Of a stretch of DNA of 64,000 bases, positions 28,081-39,833 are shown one piece after another (position 1 is the first letter of the stretch; every line of letters starts with the position of its first letter). Under the pieces are notes generated by a model, which worked only from the letters and a program-made list of their open reading frames with translations, made no database searches and was not told the DNA's origin. The position numbers and the translations under genes are program-made. Where the stretch lies: contig JAPKEL010000006.1 in NCBI GenBank assembly GCA_028822065.1, positions 18,307 to 82,306 on the forward strand. Direction: 5' to 3'. Source of the stretch: Woeseiaceae bacterium (GTDB taxonomy: Bacteria > Pseudomonadota > Gammaproteobacteria > Steroidobacterales > Woeseiaceae).

Positions 28081-30000
28081 ATGTTAGCTATGCATACACA
28101 TAAAAAGTTTGATGTAATAGTTATTGGCGGCGGCCATGCTGGTACTGAAGCAGCTTTGGCATCGGCAAGAGCTGGCGCTAATACACTATTAGTCACTCAT
28201 AAACTTTCCACGTTAGGCCAAATGAGTTGTAATCCTGCTATTGGTGGAATTGGCAAAGGACATTTAACCAAAGAAGTCGATGCTCTTGGTGGCGCTATGG
28301 CGCAAGCAATTGATGCAGCTGGAATTCAATTTAGAACATTAAATGCTAGCAAGGGTCCTGCTGTTCGTGCGACACGCGCCCAGGCTGATAGGGAATTATA
28401 TAGAGCAGCAATCCAAAGAATTCTGACTGTTCAAAAGAATTTAACTTTGCACGAAAACAGCGTGGAAGATCTCTTGATTGATGGCGATAAAATTATAGGA
28501 GTGCAAACAAAAGATACCGATAATTTTTATGCAAAGTGTGTGGTCTTAACTAGCGGAACTTTTTTAGGCGGTAAAATATTACGCGGTCAATATTCTGAAC
28601 AAGGTGGTAGGGCGGGTGACGCCCCTGCAAATAAATTAGCAGCACATATTCGAAGCCTGCCATTTAAAGTTAATCGATTAAAAACAGGTACGCCTCCACG
28701 CTTGCATAAGGACAGCCTTAATTATGATCTTATGCTGAGCCAGCCCGGAGATAACCCTTGCCCAGTGTTTTCTTATCTTGGTCGCAGAAATGAACATCCC
28801 GAACAGTTGCTTTGTCATATTACAAAAACCACAGAAAAAACCCATCAAATTATACGCCGAGAAATACACCAATCTCCCATGTTCAGCGGCTTAATAAAGG
28901 GAGTGGGCCCAAGATATTGCCCATCAATAGAAGATAAAGTCGTTCGTTTTGCAGATAAAAATTCGCACCAAATTTTTGTTGAGCCCGAAGGACATAATTC
29001 AAATGAAATATATCCAAACGGAATATCAACAAGCTTGCCAGAAGAAGTTCAAATTGATTTTGTCCGTTCAATCATTGGCTTTGAAAATGCCATCATTACT
29101 CAACCAGGCTATGCAATAGAGTATGATTTTTTGGATCCTCGTGATTTAAAGCTTACGCTTGAAACGAAGCCAATATCAGGTTTATTTCTTGCAGGGCAAA
29201 TCAATGGCACTACCGGCTATGAAGAAGCTGCTGCGCAGGGATTAATTGCTGGCCTTAACGCTCAAAGAAAAGCCCATGAGCAAGACCCATGGCACCCTCT
29301 AAGACAAAATTCATATATGGGTGTTTTGATAGATGATTTAACCACACGGGGAGTTACTGAGCCTTATAGGATGTTTACTAGCCGAGCAGAGCACAGGTTA
29401 TTATTACGCGAAGATAACGCAGATAAAAGATTGACTACAATAGGTCGAAAATTAAATTTGGTTGATGATCATCGATGGAAAGTTTTCAATAAAAAGATGG
29501 CTGCTGCTGAAAAAGAACAAGTAAGGATGCAGTCCATTTTTATTCGAAAAAAAGATTTAACAGAAGCTGATATCAAGATAATAGGCTCAAAGTATAAAAA
29601 AGAAACAACAGCGGCTGACCTCTTAAAAAGGCCATTCTTTTCTCATAAAATAGTAACTTCCATTTCTATAGTGGGACCTGCTGCTTGGAATCAAGACAGT
29701 CTCGAAGATGAAATTATCGAACAAATACAATTGCACCTTGAGGCTCAAGCAAAATATGCAGGATATATAGAGCGACAAGATCGTGAGATAATTAAAAACG
29801 CAAAACAGGAGACATTGGTTTTGCCTAAGGATATTAACTATGAGTTAGTTCATGGGCTATCTAACGAAGCTCGTCAAAGACTCCAAGTTAACCTTCCTGA
29901 GACATTGGGGCAAGCCTCAAGAATGGAAGGCATCACACCTGCCGCGATCTCCTTGTTACTTATACATTTGAAAAAAAGATACTTAGATAAAACTGCATAA
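28081..30000 (+). CDS. mnmG: tRNA uridine-5-carboxymethylaminomethyl modification enzyme MnmG
   Basis: FAD-dependent partner of MnmE. Seen: the Rossmann motif [21 protein letters not shown] (given as [18 protein letters not shown]), [32 protein letters not shown] (as [15 protein letters not shown]), [43 protein letters not shown] and [16 protein letters not shown]. Length 639 is normal. Two ATGs (28081 and 28090) both fit; neither has a clear ribosome site. In most relatives rsmG follows directly; here five metabolic genes intervene. Confidence 0.98.
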   Translation: MLAMHTHKKFDVIVIGGGHAGTEAALASARAGANTLLVTHKLSTLGQMSCNPAIGGIGKGHLTKEVDALGGAMAQAIDAAGIQFRTLNASKGPAVRATRAQADRELYRAAIQRILTVQKNLTLHENSVEDLLIDGDKIIGVQTKDTDNFYAKCVVLTSGTFLGGKILRGQYSEQGGRAGDAPANKLAAHIRSLPFKVNRLKTGTPPRLHKDSLNYDLMLSQPGDNPCPVFSYLGRRNEHPEQLLCHITKTTEKTHQIIRREIHQSPMFSGLIKGVGPRYCPSIEDKVVRFADKNSHQIFVEPEGHNSNEIYPNGISTSLPEEVQIDFVRSIIGFENAIITQPGYAIEYDFLDPRDLKLTLETKPISGLFLAGQINGTTGYEEAAAQGLIAGLNAQRKAHEQDPWHPLRQNSYMGVLIDDLTTRGVTEPYRMFTSRAEHRLLLREDNADKRLTTIGRKLNLVDDHRWKVFNKKMAAAEKEQVRMQSIFIRKKDLTEADIKIIGSKYKKETTAADLLKRPFFSHKIVTSISIVGPAAWNQDSLEDEIIEQIQLHLEAQAKYAGYIERQDREIIKNAKQETLVLPKDINYELVHGLSNEARQRLQVNLPETLGQASRMEGITPAAISLLLIHLKKRYLDKTA

Positions 30001-30032
30001 AACTTGTTAAGGAAATTATTTAAAATTCCACG

Positions 30033-30959
30033 ATGATAAGTGAAGATATTGTAACTATAGATACTAATTTCGTAAGACCTTGTTTAGGTGCAAGCCATTT
30101 AATAATTGAAAATGGTCATGCGGCTTTTGTAGATGCAGGCACAAATCATAGTGTTCCTTATCTATTAAAATCATTAAAGCAAAATAACTTAGATGTTGCA
30201 GATGTGAGCTATCTGTTTATCACACATGTTCATTTGGATCATGCGGGCGGTGCTGGGAAGTTAATGCAGTATCTACCAAATGCGAAGTTAGTCATCCATC
30301 CTAGGGGCGCAAGACATTTGCAGGAGCCGTCAAGGCTTGTTGAAAGCGCCATTGGCGTATACGGAAAACAGGTATTTACGAACCTTTATGGGGATATAAC
30401 ACCCGTACCTTTGAATAAAATGATTATCATAGAAGATCAGCAAATTTTAAAAATGCAGGGTAGAGTATTTTCTTGTTTTTATACAGAGGGCCATGCTCGT
30501 CATCATTATTGTATCTTTGATGAAGCCATTAAGTCTGTTTTTGCGGGCGATAGTTTTGGAGTTTCTTATAGAGAACTGGATACGAGTTGCGGTGAATTCA
30601 TCTTCCCCACAACATCCCCTACTCAGTTTGATCCTATTGAAGCGCATAAGGCAATTGATCAGATAGTAGCTTATCGTCCTAATGTAGTTTATTTGACACA
30701 TTATAGTCGTGTCGATGCAATAGAGCGCCTCGCGAATGATTTACATAGTTCGATCGATATGTTTGTTAAAATTGCCATGGAGCATAAAAATTCAAAACAC
30801 AGAACTACTGCAATTCGTACTGCAATGGCTGAATATCTCGTTGAGGCATTATTTTCACATAAATGTAATTTTACGAAACATGAAATAAATAAAATGTTAG
30901 CAGTAGATATAAAAGTTAATACAATGGGGCTAGAGTGTTGGTTAGATCAAAGTAATTAA
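30033..30959 (+). CDS. MBL-fold metallo-hydrolase
   Basis: A 308-residue metallo-beta-lactamase-fold protein. Seen: the metal-binding THVHLDHAGG (His65, His67, Asp69, His70), a further histidine in YTEGHARHHYC and an aspartate in VFAGDSFGVSY, then a histidine in VYLTHYSRVD, so both metal sites seem complete. The substrate is unknown; relatives include glyoxalase II-like thioesterases and lactonases. It starts the cassette that continues with an AcuI-type reductase 17 bases later and prpBCD, so an acyl-thioester or related ester is a reasonable guess only. Confidence 0.85.
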   Translation: MISEDIVTIDTNFVRPCLGASHLIIENGHAAFVDAGTNHSVPYLLKSLKQNNLDVADVSYLFITHVHLDHAGGAGKLMQYLPNAKLVIHPRGARHLQEPSRLVESAIGVYGKQVFTNLYGDITPVPLNKMIIIEDQQILKMQGRVFSCFYTEGHARHHYCIFDEAIKSVFAGDSFGVSYRELDTSCGEFIFPTTSPTQFDPIEAHKAIDQIVAYRPNVVYLTHYSRVDAIERLANDLHSSIDMFVKIAMEHKNSKHRTTAIRTAMAEYLVEALFSHKCNFTKHEINKMLAVDIKVNTMGLECWLDQSN

Positions 30960-30976
30960 AGTCAACAGAGGATAAA

Positions 30977-31966
30977 ATGAGAAAATTTCGTGCATTTCAA
31001 ATTAATGAGAATGATCAACAGATTACTGGGGCATTTAACAATATAAATATTAGTGATCTTAATGATGGCGATGTAGTTATTAAGGTTACGCATTCAACGA
31101 TTAATTATAAGGATGCTTTGGCAGCCACGGGCAAAGGAAGGATTCTTAGACGTTATCCATTGGTTGGTGGCATTGATTTAGCTGGAATAGTTGAACAAAG
31201 CGCAACAACAAAATTTAAGCAAGGTGATTGTGTGTTGGTTAATGGTTGCGGTTTGAGCGAAACTCGGGATGGTGGATACGCGGAATACGCTAGAGTAAAT
31301 AAGGATTCGGTTATATTGATCCCAGAAAATATGAGCGCTTATGAAGTGATGCAAATTGGTACGGCTGGTTATACGGCAGCACTTGCAATTCACCGTATGG
31401 AACAAAACGGACAGACCCCCAAAAGCGGACCAATATTAGTTACTGGCGCTTCGGGTGGCGTGGGAAGCGTTGCCATTAATATGCTCTCATCAAAAGGATA
31501 TGAGGTCGTCGCTTTGACCGGTAAAACAGACAAGCTGGATTACTTAAAAACCATTGGAGCACATCGGGTATTAATGCGAGATGATCTTGATTATGGAAAG
31601 CGGCCGCTTGAAAAAGCTGTTTGGGGTGGAGCAATTGATAATCTAGGCGGTGATACGCTCACTTGGTTAACACGAACAGTAAAATACAGTGGAAATATTG
31701 CTTGTATAGGTTTAGCAGCAAGCTATAAATTAGAAACTACAGTAATGCCGTTAATATTACGTGCGGTGAATTTGCTGGGCATTAATTCGGTAGATACTCC
31801 AAGAGATTTAAGGCTAGAGGTATGGAAGAGAATTGGTAGCGACCTTTTTCCAAAGCAACTGGATACAATAGCGCCAAATATGATTAGCTTTGATGAATTA
31901 CCCCAAGCTTTTGATGCATTTATTGAGGGAACTGTGACGGGCCGTATAGTCGTAAAAATACAATAA
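30977..31966 (+). CDS. acuI: AcuI/YhdH-type acrylyl-CoA reductase
   Basis: Zinc-free medium-chain dehydrogenase/reductase of 329 residues. In the AcuI/YhdH family it reduces acrylyl-CoA to propionyl-CoA with NADPH. Seen: STINYKDALAATGKG (about 40-54), YPLVGGIDLAGIVEQS, GGYAEYARV, the nucleotide site VTGASGGVGSVAINML (about 155-170), GAIDNLGGDTL and the C-terminal EGTVTGRIVVKI. These match the YhdH subfamily closely. It lies directly upstream of prpBCD (123-base gap), and propionyl-CoA is the substrate of PrpC, so the neighbourhood fits the proposed reaction well. General quinone reductases are less likely. Confidence 0.85.
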   Translation: MRKFRAFQINENDQQITGAFNNINISDLNDGDVVIKVTHSTINYKDALAATGKGRILRRYPLVGGIDLAGIVEQSATTKFKQGDCVLVNGCGLSETRDGGYAEYARVNKDSVILIPENMSAYEVMQIGTAGYTAALAIHRMEQNGQTPKSGPILVTGASGGVGSVAINMLSSKGYEVVALTGKTDKLDYLKTIGAHRVLMRDDLDYGKRPLEKAVWGGAIDNLGGDTLTWLTRTVKYSGNIACIGLAASYKLETTVMPLILRAVNLLGINSVDTPRDLRLEVWKRIGSDLFPKQLDTIAPNMISFDELPQAFDAFIEGTVTGRIVVKIQ

Positions 31967-32089
31967 TAAAAGCGTAAGTAATGCTTGAAATTATAATAGA
32001 GAGCAAAAGAATATTAAGATATTGGAAAATAGCTATCACTTAGCTTAGATTTAAATTCCTCTCTCTGTACAAGAAAATAGGAGTGATGT

Positions 32090-32986
32090 ATGTCTCAAAC
32101 ATTCTGGGATGCACTAAAAAAAGAACAACCATTGCAAGTCGTTGGCACAATAAATGCTTATGCTGCATTACTGGCTAAAAAAGCTGGCTTTAGAGCGATA
32201 TATTTGTCTGGTGCCGGTGTGGCGAATCATTCTTTTGGATTGCCTGATCTTGCAATGACGACATTGAATGATGTTTGTGAGGATATAAGGCGGATTACAT
32301 TTTCTTGTGATTTACCTTTACTGGTAGATGCTGATACTGGCTGGGGAAATGCATTCATGATTGGTAGAACTGTTCGTGAAATGTCGCGTGCTGGGGCTGC
32401 TGGATGTCATATTGAGGATCAAGTTTCAGCTAAAAGATGCGGCCATAGACCAGGAAAAATGCTTGTTTCATCTGAAGAAATGACAGACAGAATAAAAGCG
32501 GCTGTAGATGCTAGAACAAATCAATCATTTGTGATTATGGCCCGTACTGATGCACATGCAGCAGAGGGGCAGCTTGCCGCAATAGATAGGGCCCAAGCTT
32601 ATGTTGATGCTGGAGCAGATATGATATTTGCCGAAGCATTAACCACGCTTGATGAATATAAGCAATTTACATCAGCCATAGATGTCCCAGTGCTCGCTAA
32701 TTTAACTGAATTTGGTTTGACGCCGTTATTTACAGTAAACGAGTTGGCGAGGGCCGGAATAGATATTGCTTTATATCCTTTGTCAGCAAGCCGTGCTATG
32801 TCTTATGCTGCCGAAACAGTTTATAAGGAAATTAAAAACCAAGGAACACAAAAACACATTACTGATAGCATGCAAGCTAGATCAGAGCTATATGAAACCC
32901 TTAAATATCATGAGTACGAGGAAAAATTAGATACATTGTTTACTGAACAAGGAGCTAGCAAAGACAAAAACGAACAAGAAAATTAA
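32090..32986 (+). CDS. prpB: 2-methylisocitrate lyase
   Basis: Splits 2-methylisocitrate to pyruvate and succinate, the last step of the methylcitrate cycle. Seen: [23 protein letters not shown] (given as [20 protein letters not shown]), [29 protein letters not shown] with the catalytic cysteine Cys117 in [14 protein letters not shown] and NLTEFGLTP. 298 residues is normal. The shape KRCGHR rather than KKCGH supports PrpB over isocitrate lyase. A good ribosome site (AGGAG) precedes it. First gene of prpBCD, with 19 bases to prpC. Confidence 0.96.
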   Translation: MSQTFWDALKKEQPLQVVGTINAYAALLAKKAGFRAIYLSGAGVANHSFGLPDLAMTTLNDVCEDIRRITFSCDLPLLVDADTGWGNAFMIGRTVREMSRAGAAGCHIEDQVSAKRCGHRPGKMLVSSEEMTDRIKAAVDARTNQSFVIMARTDAHAAEGQLAAIDRAQAYVDAGADMIFAEALTTLDEYKQFTSAIDVPVLANLTEFGLTPLFTVNELARAGIDIALYPLSASRAMSYAAETVYKEIKNQGTQKHITDSMQARSELYETLKYHEYEEKLDTLFTEQGASKDKNEQEN

Positions 32987-33005
32987 TACAGTCTAAGGAA
33001 AAAAT

Positions 33006-34133
33006 ATGATCGATAAGAAAAAAGTAGGGGGACTAGCAGGGATATCTGCTGGAGAGACAGCATTATGTACGGTAGGAAAAGAAGGGGCGGGCCTGACATA
33101 TCGAGGGTATGATATTTATGATTTAGCAGAAAACGCGACTTTTGAGGAAGTCGCTTACTTATTATTAAGAGGAAAATTACCTAATAAAATCGAACTGGAT
33201 AATTATATTTCTCGTTTAAAAAATATGCGAGACTTGCCCGATCAATTAAAAACTGTATTAGAGATGACTCCTAAAGAATCGCATCCAATGGATGTTTTAA
33301 GAACGGGTGTTTCGTTTCTTGGCAATATAGAGCCTGAGTCAAAAGAGTTTAGTAATCAGGCTACGATTGCAGATCGATTATTAGCTTCTTTGCCCTCAAT
33401 GTTACTGTATTGGCATCGGTTTCATCAAGATGGAAAAAAGATAAATGTTGCAACAGATGACGATAGTGTTTCTGGACATTTCTTGCATATGTTACATGAT
33501 GCCCCCCCTTCAGAGCTGCATCGTAAGACCTTAGATACCACACTAATTTTATATGCAGAGCATGAATTTAATGCCTCCACTTTCACGGGCCGCGTTATTA
33601 CAGCAACACTTTCAGATATGTATTCTGCTGTTACCGGTGCTATTGGGGCCTTGAGAGGCGCGTTGCACGGCGGCGCTAATGAAGCCGCCATGGAGCTTAT
33701 CGAACAATATGATACTGCTGATCAAGCTTCTAAAGGCGTTTTCTCTCTATTAGAAAAAAAGCAAAAAATAATGGGATTTGGACACCGTGTTTATACCACA
33801 TCAGATCCACGCAACAGCATTAATAAAGGAATGTCAAAGATACTTTCAGCAGAGACGGGTGATAAAAAACTTTATGCTATTTCAGAAGCAATTGAAACAG
33901 TAATGTGGAATGAGAAAAAATTATTTGCCAATGCAGACTTTTTTGCGGCGAGCGTTTATCATTTTATGGGAATTCCAACATATTTATTTACACCAATATT
34001 TGTTTGTTCTCGAATAACGGGATGGGCTGCTCATATCATGGAACAAAGAGCAAATAATAAATTAATTCGTCCAGCGGCAGAGTATATCGGCCCCAACTTA
34101 CAGGCATGGCTGCCGATTGACAGGCGATCATAA
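33006..34133 (+). CDS. prpC: 2-methylcitrate synthase
   Basis: Condenses propionyl-CoA with oxaloacetate. Seen: GLAGISAGETALCTVGKEGAGLTYRGYDI at the start (as TYRGYDIYDLAENATFEEVA), EHEFNASTFTGRV, GALRGALHGGANEAAMELI (catalytic His), IMGFGHRVYTTSDPR (second catalytic His) and the ADFFAASVYHFMGIP aspartate. The short N-terminus, total 375 residues and placement between prpB and prpD favour 2-methylcitrate synthase over the longer citrate synthase GltA. prpD follows by 50 bases. Confidence 0.96.
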   Translation: MIDKKKVGGLAGISAGETALCTVGKEGAGLTYRGYDIYDLAENATFEEVAYLLLRGKLPNKIELDNYISRLKNMRDLPDQLKTVLEMTPKESHPMDVLRTGVSFLGNIEPESKEFSNQATIADRLLASLPSMLLYWHRFHQDGKKINVATDDDSVSGHFLHMLHDAPPSELHRKTLDTTLILYAEHEFNASTFTGRVITATLSDMYSAVTGAIGALRGALHGGANEAAMELIEQYDTADQASKGVFSLLEKKQKIMGFGHRVYTTSDPRNSINKGMSKILSAETGDKKLYAISEAIETVMWNEKKLFANADFFAASVYHFMGIPTYLFTPIFVCSRITGWAAHIMEQRANNKLIRPAAEYIGPNLQAWLPIDRRS

Positions 34134-34183
34134 ATACCACAAAACCCTTGAATTGTAGTTGTTAATATTCTTTTGGAGATTCT

Positions 34184-35632
34184 ATGTCACAGTTAGATAT
34201 TCGTGCTGCTCACAGGGCAGAGCCAGACGAAGTATTAGTTAAAATTGCAGAATATGTATGTTCTGATAAAGAGCATTCAGAACTGGCTTACGAAACAGCT
34301 CAATATTGTTTAATGGATACACTTGCGTGTGGATTTCAAGCCTTAGACTATCCAGCTTGTACAAAAATGATGGGGCCTATTGTGCCAGGCGCTACTTTGA
34401 CGGGAGGCGCCAGAGTGCCTGGCACTTCTTTCGAGCTTGAGCCGGTCATGGCCGCCTTTAATATTGGCACAATGATTAGATGGCTCGATTTTAACGATAC
34501 GTGGTTGGCCGCTGAATGGGGTCACCCCTCAGATAATCTTGGCGGTATTCTTGCAGCGTCAGATTATTTAAGCCGTCAAGCGCGAGCACAAGGTAAAACG
34601 ATCTTGTGCATGAAAGACGTGCTTGATGCGATGATAAAAGCACATGAAATCCAAGGGATTTTAGCGCTTGAAAATAGCTTTAACAGAGTAGGTTTAGACC
34701 ATGTCTTGTTGGTTAGAGTTGCTTCTACAGCTGTCGTTACAAAGATGCTTGGCGGTAATAGAGAACAAGTTATTAATGCCGTATCAAATGCTTGGATTGA
34801 TGGCGGTGCATTAAGAACTTATCGCCACGCCCCTAATACTGGTTCTAGAAAGAGCTGGGCTGCCGGTGACGCGACCAGTCGAGCAACACGTCTTGCTTAC
34901 ATTGCAATGTCAAATGAAATGGGCTATCCGTCTGCCTTATCAGCAAAGACCTGGGGCTTTTATGATGTCTTATTTAAGGGGCAAGCATTTAAAATTGAGA
35001 GGGAATTTAGTGCTTATGTAATGGAAAATATTTTATTTAAGATTTCCTATCCAGCAGAATTTCATGCGCAAACTGCTGTGGAGGCGGCCATGCAACTGCA
35101 TCCAAAAATAAAAGATAGGCTTAATGATATTCAATCTATAGTCATTGATACCCAAGAAGCTGGTATGAGAATTATAGACAAAACTGGCCCATTAGATAAC
35201 CCAGCAGATCGCGATCACTGTATTCAATATATGGCAGCTATTCCATTATTATTTGGTAGGTTAACTGCCGCTGATTACGAAGATGATATAGCTGCTAACC
35301 CCATTATTGATGAATTGCGTGCCAAGATGAAAGTCAGAGAAAAAAAATCCTTTACTGCCGATTATTTTAATCCAAACAAAAGATACATAGGGAATGCAAT
35401 TCAAATATTCTTTAAAGATGGCTCTAAAACAGAGTGCGTTAGTATTGATTTCCCAATCGGTCATCGCGAACGACGGCAAGAAGGCATACCCGTGCTAAAG
35501 AAAAAATTCCAATCCAGCATTCAACATAAATTACGCGATAAACAATGGACGACATTAAATGAAGTATTTATTGATAAAGAGCGTTTTGAAAAAATGCCTG
35601 TAGATGAATTTATGTCTTTATTAGTGGTCTAG
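34184..35632 (+). CDS. prpD: 2-methylcitrate dehydratase
   Basis: Dehydrates 2-methylcitrate in the methylcitrate cycle (MmgE/PrpD family). Seen: [21 protein letters not shown] (as [18 protein letters not shown]), [33 protein letters not shown] (as [19 protein letters not shown]), the lysine-rich [14 protein letters not shown] and [15 protein letters not shown]. 482 residues is normal. GGAG sits just before the ATG. prpE, acnD, prpF and a prpR regulator are not in the window, so activation of propionate and later steps must be encoded elsewhere. rsmG follows after 18 bases. Confidence 0.96.
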   Translation: MSQLDIRAAHRAEPDEVLVKIAEYVCSDKEHSELAYETAQYCLMDTLACGFQALDYPACTKMMGPIVPGATLTGGARVPGTSFELEPVMAAFNIGTMIRWLDFNDTWLAAEWGHPSDNLGGILAASDYLSRQARAQGKTILCMKDVLDAMIKAHEIQGILALENSFNRVGLDHVLLVRVASTAVVTKMLGGNREQVINAVSNAWIDGGALRTYRHAPNTGSRKSWAAGDATSRATRLAYIAMSNEMGYPSALSAKTWGFYDVLFKGQAFKIEREFSAYVMENILFKISYPAEFHAQTAVEAAMQLHPKIKDRLNDIQSIVIDTQEAGMRIIDKTGPLDNPADRDHCIQYMAAIPLLFGRLTAADYEDDIAANPIIDELRAKMKVREKKSFTADYFNPNKRYIGNAIQIFFKDGSKTECVSIDFPIGHRERRQEGIPVLKKKFQSSIQHKLRDKQWTTLNEVFIDKERFEKMPVDEFMSLLVV

Positions 35633-35650
35633 TGAATTACAATTATTGTC

Positions 35651-36307
35651 ATGGTGAACAAAATTTCTAATAACATAGAAGACAAACTTCGTTGTGGTTT
35701 GAGAGATCTAAATGAGGTTTTGTCTGAGGATAAAATAGAAAAACTGATAGTTTTGATCGAAGAATTGGAGCGTTGGAACCAAAAATTTAATTTAACTGCG
35801 ATACGTTCAATAGAAGACATGGTGAGCGGCCATTTGTTGGATAGTCTTTCGGTGAGGCCTTTTCTTCATGGGCAATTAATCATTGATGTAGGCACAGGGG
35901 CAGGCTTTCCCGGCCTTCCTTTGGCTGTTGTTGATCCTGACTTAGATTTTATATTGTTGGACAGCAACGGAAAGAAAGTAGGATTTATTAAGCATGTAAT
36001 TAATTTATTAGATATAAATAACGCTCAAGCAATAAAAAAACGTGCTGAAGACTATGTTCCAGCTAGTGGTTTTGATACTGTAATTGCTAGAGCGTTGACA
36101 GATATTCCAAACTTGATTGCTTTAACTGAGCATTTGCTTGTAAAGCAAGGCATGATAATTTCTTTAAAAGGAAAAAATCCAATTAAAGAATTAAAGAAAA
36201 TTCCAAAATTTTGGAAATATTCTGTATCTAAAGTCATAGTTCCAGGATTAGAGAAACATGAGAGACATATTATCTCGTTACAAAATTTAAAAAATGAAAT
36301 TACATGA
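35651..36307 (+). CDS. rsmG: 16S rRNA (guanine-527 N7)-methyltransferase
   Basis: Methylates G527 of 16S rRNA. Seen: ELERWNQKFNLTAIRSIEDM, HLLDSLSV, the SAM loop IIDVGTGAGFPGLPLAVV and LLDSNGKKVGFIKHV, then TVIARALTDIPNL, the family order. 218 residues is normal. Its last four bases overlap the parA start (ATGA). It resumes the conserved rsmG-parA-parB-atp series that normally follows mnmG directly. Confidence 0.96.
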   Translation: MVNKISNNIEDKLRCGLRDLNEVLSEDKIEKLIVLIEELERWNQKFNLTAIRSIEDMVSGHLLDSLSVRPFLHGQLIIDVGTGAGFPGLPLAVVDPDLDFILLDSNGKKVGFIKHVINLLDINNAQAIKKRAEDYVPASGFDTVIARALTDIPNLIALTEHLLVKQGMIISLKGKNPIKELKKIPKFWKYSVSKVIVPGLEKHERHIISLQNLKNEIT

Positions 36308-37089
36308 TTAATATACTTGCAATAGCAAATCAAAAGGGTGGCGTTGGTAAAACGACTACATGCGTTAATCTAGCGGCATCTCTAGCTGCGACAAAACGAC
36401 GTGTTCTTCTTGTAGACATGGACCCTCAGGGCAATGCAACCATGGGGTGTGGTATCGAAAAGAGCGATTTAGAGCTCACAGCATGCGATGTTTTATTGGG
36501 CGACGCTAAAGCCACAGAAGCCATTCTTCCGGTCCCTGAAGGTGACTTTGATTTGTTACCTGGCAATGAAGAGTTGACCTTGGCGGAAGTTAAATTGCTA
36601 CAAGAAATCGGCCGTGAAATGCGATTGCGACAAGCAATACAACTCATAAAAGATCAGTATGACTATATTTTAATTGATTGCCCGCCTTCAATTAACATGC
36701 TCACAGTTAATGCTCTTACTGCAGCAGATGGTGTGTTAATACCAATGCAATGTGAATATTATGCGCTTGAAGGCCTTACCTCTTTAATTAAAACAATTGA
36801 TCAGGTTAATAAGACGGTTAATCCAAGATTAGAAATTTATGGTTTATTAAGAACGATGGTTGATCATCGTATTAACTTATCTAACGAAGTTTCAGAGCAA
36901 TTAATCGATCATTTTGGCGACAAGGTATTTCGAACAGTTGTGCCAAGAAATGTAACTTTAGCGGAAGCACCAAGCTTTGGTCGACCTGTTTTATTTCATG
37001 ATCGTAAATCAAGAGGTGCTCTTGCTTACTTAGCGTTGGCCGGAGAAATGTTAAGAAGAGGGGATGAGGCGACCCAAGCTCCTGCCTGA
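36304..37089 (+). CDS. parA: Chromosome-partitioning ATPase ParA
   Basis: Deviant-Walker ATPase (Soj type) that moves ParB-parS complexes. Seen: IANQKGGVGKTTTCVNLA (residues 7-24), VDMDPQGNATMGCG, LIDCPPSINMLTVNAL, MQCEYYALEGL and the C-terminal APSFGRPVLFHDRKSRGA. 261 residues is normal for the chromosomal form. It overlaps rsmG by four bases and precedes parB by 62 bases. parS sites are inside recF. Confidence 0.97.
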   Translation: MINILAIANQKGGVGKTTTCVNLAASLAATKRRVLLVDMDPQGNATMGCGIEKSDLELTACDVLLGDAKATEAILPVPEGDFDLLPGNEELTLAEVKLLQEIGREMRLRQAIQLIKDQYDYILIDCPPSINMLTVNALTAADGVLIPMQCEYYALEGLTSLIKTIDQVNKTVNPRLEIYGLLRTMVDHRINLSNEVSEQLIDHFGDKVFRTVVPRNVTLAEAPSFGRPVLFHDRKSRGALAYLALAGEMLRRGDEATQAPA

Positions 37090-37151
37090 TTAATTAGAGC
37101 GCTTAATAAATAACTTAATATGGGAACTAATGGTTAAAATATGATGATCAA

Positions 37152-38033
37152 ATGACGACAAAAAAAAGACTTGGTAGAGGTTTAGATGCCCTTCTTGGTG
37201 CAGTTGACCAGAATACTGGTACAACTAAGAATCAAAAGACTGAAGCGACTTTAAGAAAAGTTCCTATAGATCAGCTTCAAAGAGGACAATATCAGCCTAG
37301 ATTTGATATGCGAAAAGAAGCGCTGGAAGAACTAGCTAATTCAATAAAATCTCAAGGCATTGTTCAACCGATTGTTATTCGACAATTGCACAGTCAAACC
37401 GATAGTAAATATGAGATTATTGCCGGAGAAAGACGTTGGCGCGCTGCTCAAATAGCTGGCCTGAGCGAAGTGCCTGCAGTTATTAGAGATATTCCAGACG
37501 CCGACGCTATTGCGATATCTTTAATTGAGAACATACAGCGTGAAGATTTAAATCCATTAGAGGAGGCGCGGGCTTTAGATAGATTAATCAGAGAGTTTGA
37601 TCTTACGCACCAAGAAGCCGCAGATGCCGTTGGCAGATCTAGAGCAGCTGTCAGTAATTTATTGAGACTCATGGATTTGCCAGAAACAATAGCTACTTTA
37701 TTGATCGCTCGAAAGATAGATATGGGTCATGCACGCGCTTTGTTAGCTATACAAGATGCATCACAACAAATCACCGTTGCTCTATTAATAGTGAAAAAAT
37801 CTCTCTCAGTAAGGGCAACTGAAAAGTATATTCGCAATTTTAATGGGGCGAACAAAACGAATAGTACTTCTAGAGCTCATTCTAATCCTGATATAAAAAG
37901 ACTCGAGATAGAAGTTGCTGAAAAATTAGGCGCCAAGCTTTTTATTGAACATAAAGCAAAAGGAAATGGCAGAATAGTTATAAATTATAATAATCTGGAT
38001 GAGCTCGAAGGAATACTAGAGCATATAAAGTAG
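37152..38033 (+). CDS. parB: ParB partition protein
   Basis: CTP-dependent clamp that loads at parS and spreads. Seen: the N-terminal KKRLGRGLDALLG box that binds ParA, QYQPRFD, the CTP-binding GERRWRAAQIAGL and NIQREDLNPLEEA, the helix-turn-helix LTHQEAADAVGRSRAAVSNLLRL (as QEAADAVGRSRAAVSNLLRL), and the C-terminal dimerisation segment KGNGRIVINYNNLDELEGIL. 293 residues is normal. Confidence 0.97.
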   Translation: MTTKKRLGRGLDALLGAVDQNTGTTKNQKTEATLRKVPIDQLQRGQYQPRFDMRKEALEELANSIKSQGIVQPIVIRQLHSQTDSKYEIIAGERRWRAAQIAGLSEVPAVIRDIPDADAIAISLIENIQREDLNPLEEARALDRLIREFDLTHQEAADAVGRSRAAVSNLLRLMDLPETIATLLIARKIDMGHARALLAIQDASQQITVALLIVKKSLSVRATEKYIRNFNGANKTNSTSRAHSNPDIKRLEIEVAEKLGAKLFIEHKAKGNGRIVINYNNLDELEGILEHIK

Positions 38034-38093
38034 TATTTTATTTAGATTGTTTTTAGTTGGTAAGAAAAAAAGTACAATATCAAAAGATCAACG

Positions 38094-38122
38094 TTGCCTT
38101 GTTGTTTCCACATAACTATAAT
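38094..38122 (+). promoter_or_regulatory. Sigma-70-like promoter of the atp operon
   Basis: TTGCCT at 38094-38099 (4 of 6 to the -35 consensus), a 17-base spacer and a perfect TATAAT at 38117-38122. It lies 74 bases before the GTG start of atpI, in the only sizeable gap between parB and the ATP synthase genes. Confidence 0.62.
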
Positions 38123-38195
38123 GCTGTTGCTAGCCAAGAACATAGATGAAAAATTTTGGAAGTAAACTCAAAATATTTAAGAAATTTATTTTTTA

Positions 38196-38594
38196 GTGCT
38201 GAATAATATTGTGCAAAAAAATAAAGGAAATTTGAAAAATAATAATGATGTTGGAATTATTAGAATTTTATTTTTACAAATAACCACAACATTTTTTTTG
38301 ACGATAACCTTTTGGTTGTTTGATAATAAAATAACTGCTTATTCTTCACTTTTAGGCGGGCTATTGAGCATAATTCCAAATGTTTTTTTAGCAGCAAGAT
38401 TAATTGCATCACCAACAAGTGCGAAAGAAGTTTTAAGAGCTGCTTATATTGGTGAAGCAGGAAAGGTGGTGTTAACTTTTCTATTATTTGGGTTGGTTTT
38501 TGTAATTGTAAAACCGTTAGACGCTAAGATACTTTTTATAAGCTTTATAGTTGTTCAGTTTGTAATAAGCATCGAGCTACTTCGCGGTAAATAA
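38196..38594 (+). CDS. atpI: ATP synthase accessory protein AtpI
   Basis: Small hydrophobic protein of 132 residues encoded first in the F-ATPase operon, thought to help assemble the c-ring. Seen: four hydrophobic segments, with YSSLLGGLLSIIPNVFLAARL in the second (as SSLLGGLLSIIPNVFLAARL) and RAAYIGEAGKVVLTFLLFGLV in the third (as GEAGKVVLTFLLFGLVF); these match AtpI. Starts at GTG. It lies 33 bases before the atpB ATG. Confidence 0.9.
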   Translation: MLNNIVQKNKGNLKNNNDVGIIRILFLQITTTFFLTITFWLFDNKITAYSSLLGGLLSIIPNVFLAARLIASPTSAKEVLRAAYIGEAGKVVLTFLLFGLVFVIVKPLDAKILFISFIVVQFVISIELLRGK

Positions 38595-38612
38595 ATAATT
38601 ATTGGTATATAA

Positions 38613-39476
<864 letters not shown>

Positions 39477-39486
39477 TTTTATTTGA

Positions 39487-39780
<294 letters not shown>

Positions 39781-39833
39781 AAAAATTAATCGTTCTATGA
39801 ATTTTTTTCATAAAATTATTATAGGAGTGTCTT

